A stretch of DNA of 64,000 nt from Microtetraspora sp. NBRC 13810. GTDB lineage: Bacteria; Actinomycetota; Actinomycetes; Streptosporangiales; Streptosporangiaceae. The translations under genes and the position numbers were made by a program. The DNA is taken from contig NZ_BSRQ01000003.1 of the NCBI RefSeq assembly GCF_030268685.1, forward strand, positions 410,598-474,597, read 5' to 3'. How positions within the stretch are numbered: position 1 is the stretch's first letter; every line of letters starts with the position of its first letter. The notes beneath the pieces were generated by a model that was given only the letters and a program-made list of their open reading frames with translations, made no database searches and had not been told where the DNA came from. Positions 8,725 to 19,233 of the stretch are shown here, piece after piece.

Positions 8725-10891
8725 GGCCCAGCCGGGTGGACAGGTCGCGGAGCAGGTCGAGGGCGGCGTCGGCGATGACGGTGCCCGGCGGGAAGATCGC
8801 CGAGGCGCCGGCGGCGCGCAGCTCGTCGAAGTCGCCGGGCGGGATCACCCCGCCGACGACGACCATGATGTCGTCGCGGTCCGCCTCGGCCAGCGCCTCG
8901 CGCAGCGCGGGCACCAGGGTCAGGTGTCCCGCCGCCAGCGAGGAGACGCCGACGATGTGCACGTCGGCCTCGACGGCCTGGCGCGCCACCTCGGCGGGCG
9001 TCTGGAACAGCGGGCCCACGTCGACGTCGAAGCCGAGGTCGGCGAAGGCGGTGGCGATCACCTTCTGGCCCCGGTCGTGGCCGTCCTGGCCCATCTTGGC
9101 CACCAGGATCCTGGGCCGCCGGCCCTCGGCCAGCTCGAACGCGGCGCACGCCGCGCGGACGGCCTCCACGCTCTGGCCCACCTCCTCGCGGTAGACGCCG
9201 GAGATCGTGCGGATCTGGCCGACGTGCCGGCCGAAGACCTTCTCCAGCGCGTCGGAGATCTCGCCCACGGTGGCCTTGGCGCGGGCCGCGTCCACCGCGA
9301 GGGCGAGCAGGTTGTCCCCGCCGGCCGCGCCCTTCGTCAGCGCGGCCAGCGCGTCCTCGACGGCGCGCGGGTCGCGCTCGGCGCGCAGCCGGCGCAGCTT
9401 GTCGATCTGCTGCCTGCGCACCTCGGTGTTGTCGACCTTGAGCACCTCGATCGGCTCGTCCGCCTGCGGCCGGTACTTGTTGACGCCGATCACCGGCTGG
9501 CGGCCGGAGTCGATGCGCGCCTGGGTGCGCGCCGCCGCCTCCTCGATGCGCAGCTTGGGCAGCCCCGCGTCGATCGCCCTGGCCATGCCGCCCGCCGCCT
9601 CGACCTCGCGGATGTGCCCGAGGGCGCGCTCGGCGAGCTCGTGGGTGAGCCGCTCGACGTAGGCGGAGCCGCCCCAGGGGTCGATCACCCGGCAGGTGCC
9701 CGACTCCTGCTGGAGCAGCAGCTGGGTGTTGCGGGCGATGCGGGCGGAGAAGTCGGTGGGCAGGGCGAGCGCCTCGTCCAGCGCGTTGGTGTGCAGCGAC
9801 TGCGTGTGCCCCTGGGTGGCGGCCATCGCCTCGACGCAGGTGCGGGCCACGTTGTTGAACACGTCCTGCGCGGTGAGGGACCAGCCGGAGGTCTGGCTGT
9901 GCGTGCGCAGCGACAGCGACTTCGGGTTCTTCGCGCCGAACCCGGCGACGAGGCCGGACCACAGCAGGCGGGCGGCCCGCAGCTTGGCGACCTCCATGAA
10001 GAAGTTCATCCCGATGCACCAGAAGAACGACAGCCGCGGCGCGAACGCGTCGATGTCCAGCCCCGCGCCCACGCCCGCCCGCAGGTACTCCACGCCGTCG
10101 GCCAGCGTGTAGGCGAGCTCCAGGTCGCAGGTGGCCCCGGCCTCCTGGATGTGGTAGCCGGAGATGGAGATCGAGTTGAACTTCGGCATCTTCTCACTGG
10201 TGTAGGCGAAGATGTCGGAGATGATGCGCATCGAGGGGCCGGGCGGGTAGATGTAGGTGTTGCGGACCATGAACTCCTTGAGGATGTCGTTCTGGATGGT
10301 CCCGGCCAGCATCTCCGGCGCGACGCCCTGCTCCTCGGCGGCGACGATGTAGAGCGCCAGCACAGGGAGCACCGCGCCGTTCATCGTCATCGAGACGCTC
10401 ATCCGGTCCAGCGGGATGCCGTCGAAGAGCTGCCGCATGTCGTAGATCGAGTCGATGGCCACCCCGGCCATGCCCACATCGCCGCCCACCCGCGGATGGT
10501 CGGAGTCGTAGCCCCGGTGGGTGGCGAGGTCGAAGGCGACCGACAGGCCCTTCTGCCCGGCCGCCAGGTTGCGCCGGTAGAAGGCGTTGGACTCGGCGGC
10601 GGTGGAGAACCCGGCGTACTGCCGGATGGTCCACGGCTGGTTGACGTACATCGTCGGGTAGGGCCCGCGCAGGAAGGGCGCGGCGCCGGGGTAGGTGTGC
10701 GGGAAGTCCAGGCCGTCGAGGTCGGCGGCGGTGTAGAGCGGCTTGACGCCGATCCCCTCCGGCGTCTCCCAGACGAGGTCCTCCGGCTCCTTGCCGGTCT
10801 CCTCCCGCACGGCCCGCGTCCAGTCCTCGACGCCGGGAACGGCGGCGCCGGGCTCGCTGGACAGCCCGATATCCGAGAAGTCCGGGATCAT
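8714..10891 (-). CDS. mutB: Methylmalonyl-CoA mutase large (catalytic) subunit
   Basis: A 725-residue subunit with the family's usual length. The N-terminal TIM barrel includes [18 protein letters not shown] and [19 protein letters not shown], the substrate-binding and radical-chemistry region. The C-terminal B12-binding domain carries DGHDRG (DxHxxG; the His binds cobalt) and [11 protein letters not shown]. It isomerises (R)-methylmalonyl-CoA to succinyl-CoA with adenosylcobalamin, linking propionate, odd-chain and branched-chain catabolism to the TCA cycle. In actinomycetes it also sets methylmalonyl-CoA supply for polyketides. The start ATG overlaps the mutA stop (ATGA), showing translational coupling. 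Confidence 0.97.
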   Translation of the reverse strand: MIPDFSDIGLSSEPGAAVPGVEDWTRAVREETGKEPEDLVWETPEGIGVKPLYTAADLDGLDFPHTYPGAAPFLRGPYPTMYVNQPWTIRQYAGFSTAAESNAFYRRNLAAGQKGLSVAFDLATHRGYDSDHPRVGGDVGMAGVAIDSIYDMRQLFDGIPLDRMSVSMTMNGAVLPVLALYIVAAEEQGVAPEMLAGTIQNDILKEFMVRNTYIYPPGPSMRIISDIFAYTSEKMPKFNSISISGYHIQEAGATCDLELAYTLADGVEYLRAGVGAGLDIDAFAPRLSFFWCIGMNFFMEVAKLRAARLLWSGLVAGFGAKNPKSLSLRTHSQTSGWSLTAQDVFNNVARTCVEAMAATQGHTQSLHTNALDEALALPTDFSARIARNTQLLLQQESGTCRVIDPWGGSAYVERLTHELAERALGHIREVEAAGGMARAIDAGLPKLRIEEAAARTQARIDSGRQPVIGVNKYRPQADEPIEVLKVDNTEVRRQQIDKLRRLRAERDPRAVEDALAALTKGAAGGDNLLALAVDAARAKATVGEISDALEKVFGRHVGQIRTISGVYREEVGQSVEAVRAACAAFELAEGRRPRILVAKMGQDGHDRGQKVIATAFADLGFDVDVGPLFQTPAEVARQAVEADVHIVGVSSLAAGHLTLVPALREALAEADRDDIMVVVGGVIPPGDFDELRAAGASAIFPPGTVIADAALDLLRDLSTRLGHDA

Positions 10892-12714
10892 CGGTTCACC
10901 CCCAGGTCGTCGAAGGTCGTGCGGAGGACGTCGAGCGCGTCGCCTCCGGCGTGCAGGTTGGCGTCCACGCCCTCGTAGTGTCCCTTCCCCGCCAGCCAGA
11001 TCCTGAGCGCACCGGCGTCGCGCAGCGCGGCGGCCACGGCGGCGGCGTGCTCGCCGTAGAGCCGGTCGGAGGAGCACAGGCAGGCCACGGCCGCCCCGCT
11101 GGCGGTGAAGGCGGCGGCGATCTCCGCCGGGTCGGTGCCGGGGCCGGCGGTCACGGTGGCGATGCCGCCCGCGCCGAAGAGGTTGGCCGCGAACGACGCG
11201 CGCGCGGTGTGCGCGGCGACCGGCCCGATCGTGGCCAGGAAGACCTGCGGCCGGCGCGGCTGGGCGTCGGCGAGGTCGCGCAGCGCCTCGAACTCCGCCG
11301 CGTACCGCACCACGGGCAGGCCGCGGCCTGCGCCGGCGGCGGCCAGGCCGGGTCCGGGGCGGCGGGCCGGGATCTTCTCGTCGATGTCCGGGAACTCGCT
11401 GACGCCGGTGATCGGGGTGCGGCGGTGGGCGACGTCGTCCGCGCGCCGGGCCCGGGTGGCGGCCAGGCGGCCGGCGACGAGGCCGGACTCCAGCGCCGCC
11501 GCCATGCCGCCGGCCCGCTCGATCTCCCGGAACCACGCCCAGGCCGCCTCGGCGAGGTCGGCGGTCAGCCGCTCGACGTACCAGGAGCCGCCCGCGGGGT
11601 CGGCGACCCGGCCGGCGTGCGCCTCCTCCAGCAGCAGCGACTGGGTGTTGCGGGCGATCCGCCGGGCGAAGTCGTCGGGCAGGCCGAGGCGGGCGTCGAA
11701 CGGCTGCACGGTCACGGCGTCCGCGCCGCCGACGCCGGCGGCGAAGCAGGCGACGGTGGTGCGCAGCATGTTCACCCACGGGTCGCGGGCCGTCATCATC
11801 GCCGAGGAGGTGACCGCGTGCTGCCGCTGCGCGCCGCTCTCCGACGCGCCGCACACCTGGGCCACCCGCGCCCACAGCCGCCGGGCGGCGCGCAGTTTGG
11901 CGATGGTGAGGAACTGGTCGGCGGTCGCCGCGTACCTGAAGTCGAGCTGGCCGAGGGCTTCTGCGACGCTCAGCCCCTCCGCGGTGAGGGCGCGCAGGCA
12001 GGACACTCCGGCGGCGACGGAGCAGCCGAGCTCCTCGGCGTCGGAGCCGCCGGCGTCGTGGTACGGCGTGCCGTCCACGGTGATCGCGCGCAGCCCGGGG
12101 TGGCCGGTGGCGCACCGGCGGGCGAGGCCGGCGGCCACGGTGAAGTCGGCGGGGCCGCCGGTGCGGGCGGCGAGCCCGAGCGGGTCGGCGCCGAGGTTCC
12201 CGGCGACCGGCGGGGAGGCGTCCGCCGCGCCGGCCCGGTCCGCCGCCACCCGCAGCAGCGTCTCCGCGGCCCGCGCGGTGTCGGCTCCGGCGTCGAGCAC
12301 GACGGGGGCGAGGTCGAGGTAGACCGGGGCGAGCACGCGCGGCAGGTCGTCCACCGGGATGGCGTCCGGGCCCACGGCGAGCCAGAGCGACGTGACGCCG
12401 TTCTCCAGGTCGGCGAGCACCGCGGCGGGGTCGGCCACGGCGTGCCGCTGCCGCACGTCCCAGCCGGGCAGCGGCCGGGCGCCTCTGACGTACGGGGGCA
12501 GGCCGGGCACCCCCTGCCCGGCGGGGGCGTCGGCCTCGTCGTAGAGCGGGGAGATGGTCACCCCGTCGTAGGTGGTGGTGGAGAGCGCCTCCTCCGGCGA
12601 CTCCGCCTCCACGCCCGACCTGCGCAGCACGGCGAGCGCCGCGTCGCGCCACCGGTCGCGTGTGGTCGGCGGGAAGTCCGCGGCCGGTCGGAACTCCTGG
12701 GACGGCACCGTCAT
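10888..12714 (-). CDS. mutA: Methylmalonyl-CoA mutase small subunit
   Basis: A 608-residue paralogue of mutB and first gene of the operon. It keeps the barrel segments ([35 protein letters not shown]) and a C-terminal B12-like fold. The cobalt-binding DxHxxG of the large subunit is absent there (segment [23 protein letters not shown]), as expected for the non-catalytic subunit. It forms a heterodimer with MutB. The ATG at 12714 is preceded by a 75-bp gap to the convergently oriented stretch ending at 12790, which should hold the operon promoter. Confidence 0.95.
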   Translation of the reverse strand: MTVPSQEFRPAADFPPTTRDRWRDAALAVLRRSGVEAESPEEALSTTTYDGVTISPLYDEADAPAGQGVPGLPPYVRGARPLPGWDVRQRHAVADPAAVLADLENGVTSLWLAVGPDAIPVDDLPRVLAPVYLDLAPVVLDAGADTARAAETLLRVAADRAGAADASPPVAGNLGADPLGLAARTGGPADFTVAAGLARRCATGHPGLRAITVDGTPYHDAGGSDAEELGCSVAAGVSCLRALTAEGLSVAEALGQLDFRYAATADQFLTIAKLRAARRLWARVAQVCGASESGAQRQHAVTSSAMMTARDPWVNMLRTTVACFAAGVGGADAVTVQPFDARLGLPDDFARRIARNTQSLLLEEAHAGRVADPAGGSWYVERLTADLAEAAWAWFREIERAGGMAAALESGLVAGRLAATRARRADDVAHRRTPITGVSEFPDIDEKIPARRPGPGLAAAGAGRGLPVVRYAAEFEALRDLADAQPRRPQVFLATIGPVAAHTARASFAANLFGAGGIATVTAGPGTDPAEIAAAFTASGAAVACLCSSDRLYGEHAAAVAAALRDAGALRIWLAGKGHYEGVDANLHAGGDALDVLRTTFDDLGVNR

Positions 12715-12789
12715 GGTTCGGATGTTAAGCGTATGAGCGGCGGTGAGGGGACAGCGGGGGCCGCGACACCTCTAAAGGGGCATTCGGCC

Positions 12790-13950
12790 TCAGACGTGCG
12801 CGGCGAGGCGGACGCGTTCCCCGGCCCTTTCTATCCGCTGGATCTCGGTGCGGAAGTAGCCGGCGAGCTCCGCGCACGCCGCCGGGTCCACCGGCCCGCC
12901 CTCGCGCGCGGGCAGGCCGGGGTAGGGGCTGCCCAGGACGAAGATGTTCTCGTCGTTGTACTGGTTGGCCGGCGCGGTGTAGTTGAACGAGCCCGCGATC
13001 ACGACGGAGTCGTCGATGACCATGAGCTTGTGGTGCAGTTTGCGGAACCCGTTCCCGCGCCGGGGGAAGTAGAGCTCGATCCTGGCCTGGTCCAGGTCGC
13101 GGGTGGCCGCCCACTTCTGGGCGCCCTGGCCGGGGTCCATGGCGCCGGTGACGACCCGGCCGGCGGCGGCCAGGGCGATCATCGCGTCGTCGATCCCGGA
13201 GGAACCCGCGAAGGTGAAGATGGCGAAGTCGACCCTCTCGGTCGCCTTCAGCATCTGCTTCATGATCTCCAGCTCGGGCGTGTGGTCGGGCGCGAAGAGC
13301 ACCTTCACCGGCACGCCGCCCACGTTGTAGGCGCGCGGCACCTTGCCGTGCGCGCCCCGCCCGAAGTCGCCGGCCCGCATCTGGATGAACTCGCCGAGGT
13401 ACTCCCGGCAGATCCGCGTGTCGTGGAACACCACGAGATGGTTGAGATTCGTGTGACAGTCGGTGTGCGTGAAGTTCGCCGAGCCGGACAGGATCGCCGA
13501 GGTGGGCAGGGCGCGCTCACGGAAGTCGCGGATGATGAACTTCTGGTGGAAGATCTCCGGGTTGTAGTCCGCCTTGACGTCCACGGCGCAGCGCAGCAGC
13601 GCGGCCAGGATCCGCCGGTTGGCCTCCAGGCTGCGCGACCCCGTCTCGTCGTTCCACTGGACGCGGCGGCGCGCGGCGGCCTCGTCCTCGCCGTCCCTCG
13701 GCACCGCCTTGGGCACCTTGGAGGTGAGGAGGTAGTCCTGTTCCAGCACCATGCGGACGCTCACCCCGCGATAACGGGCGTCCAGAATGGCCTGGGCGAT
13801 CGGCTCGGAGTCCAGCTCCTGCACCGCGATGTCCAGGGAACTCGTGGCTCCCTCGATGAACTCCACGATTCGGTCTTCCAGCCGGTCCGCCGCCCCGAGC
13901 TCAGCCGGCCCGACGAACGCCTCGATCTTCCCTCCGGCGAAGTCTGCCAT
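12790..13950 (-). CDS. Phospholipase D-like domain protein
   Basis: A 386-residue protein with two HKD half-motifs. The first is HQKFIIRDF...SGSANFTHTD near residues 145-170; the second is HHKLMVIDD...AGSFNYTAPANQYNDEN near 305-330. Both follow H-x-K-x4-D with the downstream G-S-x-N. This is the layout of monomeric PLD-superfamily phosphodiesterases or nucleases. No signal peptide is seen, so it is probably cytosolic. The substrate, lipid or nucleic acid, is undetermined. It is divergent from the DUF2278 gene, with an 18-bp dyad between them. Confidence 0.85.
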   Translation of the reverse strand: MADFAGGKIEAFVGPAELGAADRLEDRIVEFIEGATSSLDIAVQELDSEPIAQAILDARYRGVSVRMVLEQDYLLTSKVPKAVPRDGEDEAAARRRVQWNDETGSRSLEANRRILAALLRCAVDVKADYNPEIFHQKFIIRDFRERALPTSAILSGSANFTHTDCHTNLNHLVVFHDTRICREYLGEFIQMRAGDFGRGAHGKVPRAYNVGGVPVKVLFAPDHTPELEIMKQMLKATERVDFAIFTFAGSSGIDDAMIALAAAGRVVTGAMDPGQGAQKWAATRDLDQARIELYFPRRGNGFRKLHHKLMVIDDSVVIAGSFNYTAPANQYNDENIFVLGSPYPGLPAREGGPVDPAACAELAGYFRTEIQRIERAGERVRLAAHV

Positions 13951-13993
13951 GCACGAAGCGTGACATCACCCGCCTTGCCCTACAAGTCATCTA

Positions 13994-14011
13994 TTGCCGG
14001 TATTCCGGCAA
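13994..14011. promoter_or_regulatory. 18-bp dyad between divergent genes
   Basis: TTGCCGGTATTCCGGCAA has 7-bp inverted arms around a TATT centre. It lies in the 176-bp gap between the PLD-like gene (start 13950, minus) and DUF2278 (start 14127, plus). It could be an operator for one or both genes, or a small hairpin. Confidence 0.4.
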
Positions 14012-14126
14012 GGCTCGGCAGGGAGGTCCCCCAGGGGATGCTCGACACGGGCGGAAGGCTGACCCACAATCGTCGCCAGGGGGCGGGTCCCTGCCCGCTC
14101 CGCACCCCGGGAACACGGAGGTCGAC

Positions 14127-15134
14127 GTGCCGCTGCGGTCCTACGGAGTCCTGGCCGGCCGGGCGATCGACCGGCGGCGCGAGGGGGCGGCGAACACCCC
14201 GCACTACCAGATCCACCTGGTGGACGACGCCGGGACCGCCTACCGGGCGGCTGTCAACGTGCTGTCCCAGCAGGCGCCCTCCGAGCTGCTCTACCTCGCC
14301 GACGACGACTTCCGGCACCCCGTGCTCGACCAACTGCCCGCCGCGGGCAGCGGCTGGACCGCCCTGACGTCCGCTGCGGGCTCCGGCGCCCTGGACTTCG
14401 TCCGCGGCAACCTGTTCGACCCCGCGGCCATGCGCCCGCTGCCGCCCGACCTCCCCGGCGACGACAACGACCTCGCCGACCTGCTCGACCACTATGTACG
14501 GCGGGCCGTCAACGACGAGTCGGCCGCGGTCTACGTCTTCGGCGAGCGCTGGGGGCCGGAGGCGGCCACCAGGGACAAGGTCTTCGGCTTCCTGCCCGGC
14601 AACGGCGTGCACGACGTGCACATGAACCAGGGCAACAGCGGCAGGTTCCAGGCCGACGACGGTGTGTGGCAGGACGGCGCCCTGCTGATCCACCTGCCGG
14701 ACCAGGCGCGCTGGATCGGCGTCTTCCTGGCCTTCCAGTCGCAGTCGTGGCGCACGGACGACGTCACCGGCCACGCCCTGGACGGCGCGCCGCCGAGGCC
14801 CGGCGGCGGGGAGGAGCCGGTGCGGATCCTCGCCGCGCTGGTCAACCCGGCCGGTCCGGCCCCCGAGCGGGAGAGGGTCATCCTGCTCAACGCCTCCCCC
14901 GCCCCGATCGGCCTGGACGGCTGGCGGCTGGCCGACGGGCAGCGCCGCACGCTCGCGCTGTCCGGCACTCTCGACGCGGGCGCCACGCTCAGCGTCGCCC
15001 TGGACGAGCGGATCGTCCTCGGCAACAGGGGCGGCACGCTGAGCCTGCTCGACGCCGCCGGCCTGAAGGTGCACGGCGTCGGCTACACCGCCGCGCAGGC
15101 CGCCCGCGAAGGCTGGACGATCACCTTCCCCTGA
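14127..15134 (+). CDS. DUF2278 family protein with C-terminal lamin-tail-like domain
   Basis: A 335-residue protein starting at GTG 14127 with CGGAG upstream. Residues 1-215 match the DUF2278 (YukJ-like) pattern: PLRSYGVLAGRAIDRRREG, TPHYQIHLVD, GDDNDLADLLDHYVRRAV, GVHDVHMNQGNSGRF and QSQSWRTDD. Residues 240-335 look like an Ig-like lamin-tail domain (RVILLNASPAPIGLDGWRLAD, GGTLSLLDAAGLKVHGVGY). The molecular function is unknown. The His/Asp-rich core suggests a metal-dependent phosphoesterase-type fold, but that is inference. Its stop codon is the first three bases of a 17-bp tandem repeat. Confidence 0.8.
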   Translation: MPLRSYGVLAGRAIDRRREGAANTPHYQIHLVDDAGTAYRAAVNVLSQQAPSELLYLADDDFRHPVLDQLPAAGSGWTALTSAAGSGALDFVRGNLFDPAAMRPLPPDLPGDDNDLADLLDHYVRRAVNDESAAVYVFGERWGPEAATRDKVFGFLPGNGVHDVHMNQGNSGRFQADDGVWQDGALLIHLPDQARWIGVFLAFQSQSWRTDDVTGHALDGAPPRPGGGEEPVRILAALVNPAGPAPERERVILLNASPAPIGLDGWRLADGQRRTLALSGTLDAGATLSVALDERIVLGNRGGTLSLLDAAGLKVHGVGYTAAQAAREGWTITFP

Positions 15135-15268
15135 CGGGCACCTTCACGTGACGGGCACCTTCACGTGACGGGCACCTTCACGTGACGGGCACCTTCACGT
15201 GACGGGCACCTTCACGTGACGGGCACCTTCACGTGACGGGCATTCTCAGGTGACGGGTTCCTTCCACG
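15132..15268. repeat. 17-bp tandem repeat, six perfect plus two degenerate copies
   Basis: The unit TGACGGGCACCTTCACG is repeated perfectly six times from 15132 to 15233. Degenerate copies at 15234 and 15251 run into the coding end of the convergent amidase gene. The array contains the stop codons of both convergent genes. On the minus strand the unit reads as the amidase's own last codons and stop (K-x-P-V-T-stop). Because 17 is not a multiple of three, TGA occurs in all frames on both strands. Confidence 0.95.
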
Positions 15269-16025
15269 CGGCGACCCAGGTGGCCTGGTCGACGACGCCG
15301 GTGGCCGGCAGGTCCTTCTCCTCCTGGAACGCCTTGCACACCTCGCGGGACCGCGGGCCGTAGGCGCCGTCGACGTCGAGCGACCAGCCGCGGGCGCGCA
15401 TCCTGGCCTGCCAGGTGCGGACGTCGTCGCCGCGCAGGACGGGCGGATACTTCAGCCGGCGGCCGGGCCAGGCGGGCGCGGTGCCCGGCGGCTCGGGGTC
15501 GGGGGTGTCCTGCGCGCCGGGGCGCGGGGCTCCGCGCCTCACCCAGGCGTACAGCGCGTCGCCGGGGCAGCTCGTGGCGTAGCCGTCGCGGTGGCCCTTG
15601 ATCTCGTCGCCCGCGCCTCCCCTGTCCCGGAGGTACTCGATCGCGTCGACGATGCCCTGGAGCATCTCGTCCGGCGGCGTGACCAGGCCGGAGTTGCCGA
15701 CCAGGGCGAGCACCGCGTAGTGGCCGGTGTTGAGGCCCGCGCCGTTGGCGGCCGGCAGATGCCGGGCCCCGCGCCCTTCGAACACCTTGCGATGCGGGCA
15801 GACCACCATCGAGTAGCCGATGTCCATCCAGCCGTTCCCGTCCATGTGCTGACCCTGGATGGAACGCACCATCGCCACGCACTTGTCGTGATCGTCCACG
15901 ATCGCGGGATCGACCCGCCCGCCCGTGTAGTGGACCTTCACACCCTTGGTGGAGCCGAGCATGGTGTAGGAGCCGCGCGCCGCGCGGGCACCCCACTCCT
16001 TACGGAGAATGATGTCGGTGGCCAC
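15246..16025 (-). CDS. Peptidoglycan-recognition amidase with peptidoglycan-binding domain
   Basis: A 259-residue protein. Residues 1-165 form an Amidase_2/PGRP fold: KEWGARAARGSY, VHYTGG (zinc His at about residue 32), DIGYSMVVCPHRKVFEGRG and GHRDGYATSCPGD (second zinc His and Cys). Residues 190-255 form a peptidoglycan-binding-1 domain (LRGDDVRTWQARMRARGW, DGAYGPRSREVCKAFQ). It should cleave the N-acetylmuramoyl-L-alanine bond. No signal peptide is visible, as with many phage-like or cytosolic homologues. Its last codons are the likely source of the 17-bp tandem repeat downstream. Confidence 0.88.
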   Translation of the reverse strand: MATDIILRKEWGARAARGSYTMLGSTKGVKVHYTGGRVDPAIVDDHDKCVAMVRSIQGQHMDGNGWMDIGYSMVVCPHRKVFEGRGARHLPAANGAGLNTGHYAVLALVGNSGLVTPPDEMLQGIVDAIEYLRDRGGAGDEIKGHRDGYATSCPGDALYAWVRRGAPRPGAQDTPDPEPPGTAPAWPGRRLKYPPVLRGDDVRTWQARMRARGWSLDVDGAYGPRSREVCKAFQEEKDLPATGVVDQATWVAAWKEPVT

Positions 16026-16123
16026 GGACTCTCCTGAGAAGCGCAGTCGGGGGACAACTCAGAGTAACGTGCCGGGCAAGGGTTCATCTGGCGTTTGACG
16101 CAGAAAGTACGGCTCCGCCCTCG

Positions 16124-17149
<1,026 letters not shown>

Positions 17150-17239
17150 CCTCGAACGCTATCGCCCGTTTCCTTCCCCGCCCAGAGCGGGGCGCCGGAG
17201 ATCCACCGGCGATGATCCCCGATCGGTAACGTGTACCGC

Positions 17240-19105
17240 ATGGCGTCTCCCCTCACCCCCGACGATCCGCGGGCGCTCGGCGAATTCCGGCTCGCCGGGA
17301 GGCTCGGCGAGGGCGGCCAGGGGGTGGTCTACCTGGCGAACGCCCCCTCCGGGGAGCAGGTCGCGGTGAAGCTGCTGTCCAGGGTCGACGCGGAGTCGCG
17401 GGCGCGGCTGGAGCAGGAGCTGGCGGCGCTGGCCGGGGTGGCGTCGTTCTGCACGGCGCGGGTGCTGGGCGCCGACGTGCGCGGGCCCCGGCCCTACGTG
17501 GTGAGCGAGTTCGTGGACGGGCCCTCACTGGAGCGGCGGGTGCGCGAGCGCGGGCCGCTGCGCGGCGGCGAGCTGGAACGGCTGGCGATCGGCACGGCCA
17601 CCGCGCTGGCGGCGATCCAGGCGGCCGGCGTCGTGCACCGGGACTTCAAGCCGGCGAACGTGCTGCTCGGCCCGGACGGCCCGCGGGTGGTGGACTTCGG
17701 CATCGCCAGGACGGAGGACTCCGTCACCCTCACCTCCGGGCTCATCGGCACCCCCGCCTACGTCTCCCCCGAGCGGATCGCCGGCGCGCCCGCCTCGCCC
17801 GCCTCCGACGTCTTCGCCTGGGCGGCGACGATCGTGTACGCGGCCACCGGCCACGCGCCGTTCGGCGCGGACAACGTGCCCGCCGTGCTGCACCGGATCG
17901 TGAACGCCCACCCCGACCTGTCCGCGCTGCCGCCCCGCCTGCGCGACCTGATCGGCTCCTGCCTGGCCAAGGACCCCGCCCGGCGGCCCTCGGCGCGCGA
18001 GCTGATGGTCCGCCTCGTCGCCCCCGTGGCGGCTCCCCCGGCCACCGACCCCGCCGCCCTGGAGGAACTAGCCGCCCACGGAGCCCACCTCGCCTCCAAA
18101 CCCCCCACCTCCGAAGCCCCCACCGCTCCCCCCACCTCCGATCCACCCGCCGCTCCCTCCACCTCTGGAGCCCCCACCTCCGGTCCCTTCGCCGCTCCCT
18201 CCTCCTCCGGAGCTTCCAGCTCCGGTCCCTTCGCCGCCGAAGCCCCCGCCTCCGGTCCTTCCGGGGCCTATCCCTTCGCCTCCGGAGCCTCTGCCTCCGG
18301 AGCTTCCGGTTCCGGTCCCTTCGCCTCGGGAGCCTCCGGTTCCGGTCCCCCCGCCGCCGGAGTCACCGGGGCCGGTCCTCTCGGGGCCGTTGCATCCGGG
18401 GCCGTAGCATCCGGGGCCGTAGCATCCGGGGCCGGGCGTCCGGCGGGTGGACCCTCCCCGCTGGCCACCGTGCCGCCCGGCGAGCCGGGCGCGCTCGTCA
18501 CCCGTCCGCGCAGGCGGCGGCGTGGGGTGCTGGCGGGCGTGCTGGCCGCGGCGGTGGCGCTGGCCGGTGCGGCGGCGGTGGTGGTGTGGGCGAACCAGGG
18601 CCTCCTCCCGCTCACCGGCGGCGCCACCGGGCGCGTCACGCCGGCGTCCACGGACGGCGGCGCCACCACCCCCGCCCCCGGCCCCTCCTCCACCGACCCC
18701 TCCCCCACCGACTCCGGCACGGCGCCGGCCACACCCTCGGCGTCCGCGTCGGCGCCCGTGGCGGCCACCGCGGATCCGGGGGGCGCGCGGATCCCCCGCG
18801 CCTTCGCGGGCGAGTGGTCCGGCGACGTCAGGGGGATCTCAGGCGGCCAGAAGGAGATCAGGGTCGAGCTGCGGGCCGGCGACTCCACCGCGCGCTGGGC
18901 CGAGCCGGCGAGCGGCTGCGAGGGCGAGATCCGGCTGACCGGGGTCACCGGGAACCGGCTCAGCTTCGCCCTCGGCCTGGACACCGGCTGCGTGCCCGGC
19001 ACCGTGTGGCTGGACCGCAAGGGCGGCAACGTGCTGACCTACACCTGGCGAGACGTGCCCGGCTTCGACATCGCCAGGGAGACGGGCGACCTACGCAAGC
19101 AGTGA
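17240..19105 (+). CDS. Membrane Ser/Thr protein kinase with extracellular lipocalin-like sensor
   Basis: About 621 residues from ATG 17240; a GTG three codons earlier is possible. The kinase domain spans about 15-260: glycine loop GRLGEGGQGVVYLA, VAVKLL lysine, HRDFKPANV catalytic loop, DFGIAR and GTPAYVSPERI. Residues 270-410 are a Ser/Ala/Gly/Pro-rich linker built from short imperfect repeats. A single membrane helix lies near 430-452, and the final 100 residues (AGEWSGDVRGISGGQ, ENRLSFALGLDTG-like) look like a small beta-barrel outside the cell. There is no PASTA domain, so the ligand is unknown. Its stop codon lies in the first unit of a 25-bp tandem repeat. Confidence 0.88.
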   Translation: MASPLTPDDPRALGEFRLAGRLGEGGQGVVYLANAPSGEQVAVKLLSRVDAESRARLEQELAALAGVASFCTARVLGADVRGPRPYVVSEFVDGPSLERRVRERGPLRGGELERLAIGTATALAAIQAAGVVHRDFKPANVLLGPDGPRVVDFGIARTEDSVTLTSGLIGTPAYVSPERIAGAPASPASDVFAWAATIVYAATGHAPFGADNVPAVLHRIVNAHPDLSALPPRLRDLIGSCLAKDPARRPSARELMVRLVAPVAAPPATDPAALEELAAHGAHLASKPPTSEAPTAPPTSDPPAAPSTSGAPTSGPFAAPSSSGASSSGPFAAEAPASGPSGAYPFASGASASGASGSGPFASGASGSGPPAAGVTGAGPLGAVASGAVASGAVASGAGRPAGGPSPLATVPPGEPGALVTRPRRRRRGVLAGVLAAAVALAGAAAVVVWANQGLLPLTGGATGRVTPASTDGGATTPAPGPSSTDPSPTDSGTAPATPSASASAPVAATADPGGARIPRAFAGEWSGDVRGISGGQKEIRVELRAGDSTARWAEPASGCEGEIRLTGVTGNRLSFALGLDTGCVPGTVWLDRKGGNVLTYTWRDVPGFDIARETGDLRKQ

Positions 19106-19221
19106 GCCACGCGACCCGCACAAGCAGTGTCCCGAGCAACCCGCACAAGCAGTGAGCCGAGCAACCTGCGCAAGCGGTGAGCCAGGCGACCCGCGCAGGC
19201 GGTGAGGTGGAAAACCTTTCG
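19097..19221 (+). repeat. 25-bp tandem repeat containing the kinase stop codon (about five copies)
   Basis: The core AAGC(A/G)GTG recurs at 19097, 19122, 19147 and 19172, with AGGCGGTG at 19197, an exact 25-bp period. The first unit is the kinase's own last codons and TGA stop. Later copies are 75-90% alike and most keep the TGA. The array separates the kinase from the AAA ATPase gene. Confidence 0.85.
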
Positions 19222-19233
19222 ACGTGGCCGGGG

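Noticed and set aside
10951-14367. Long plus-strand open frame opposite mutA and the PLD-like gene
   Set aside because: Antisense read-through of GC-rich DNA; the opposite strand carries unambiguous domains.
15132-15268. Possible CRISPR array
   Set aside because: The 17-bp units are directly adjacent with no spacers and no cas genes are present; it is a tandem repeat.
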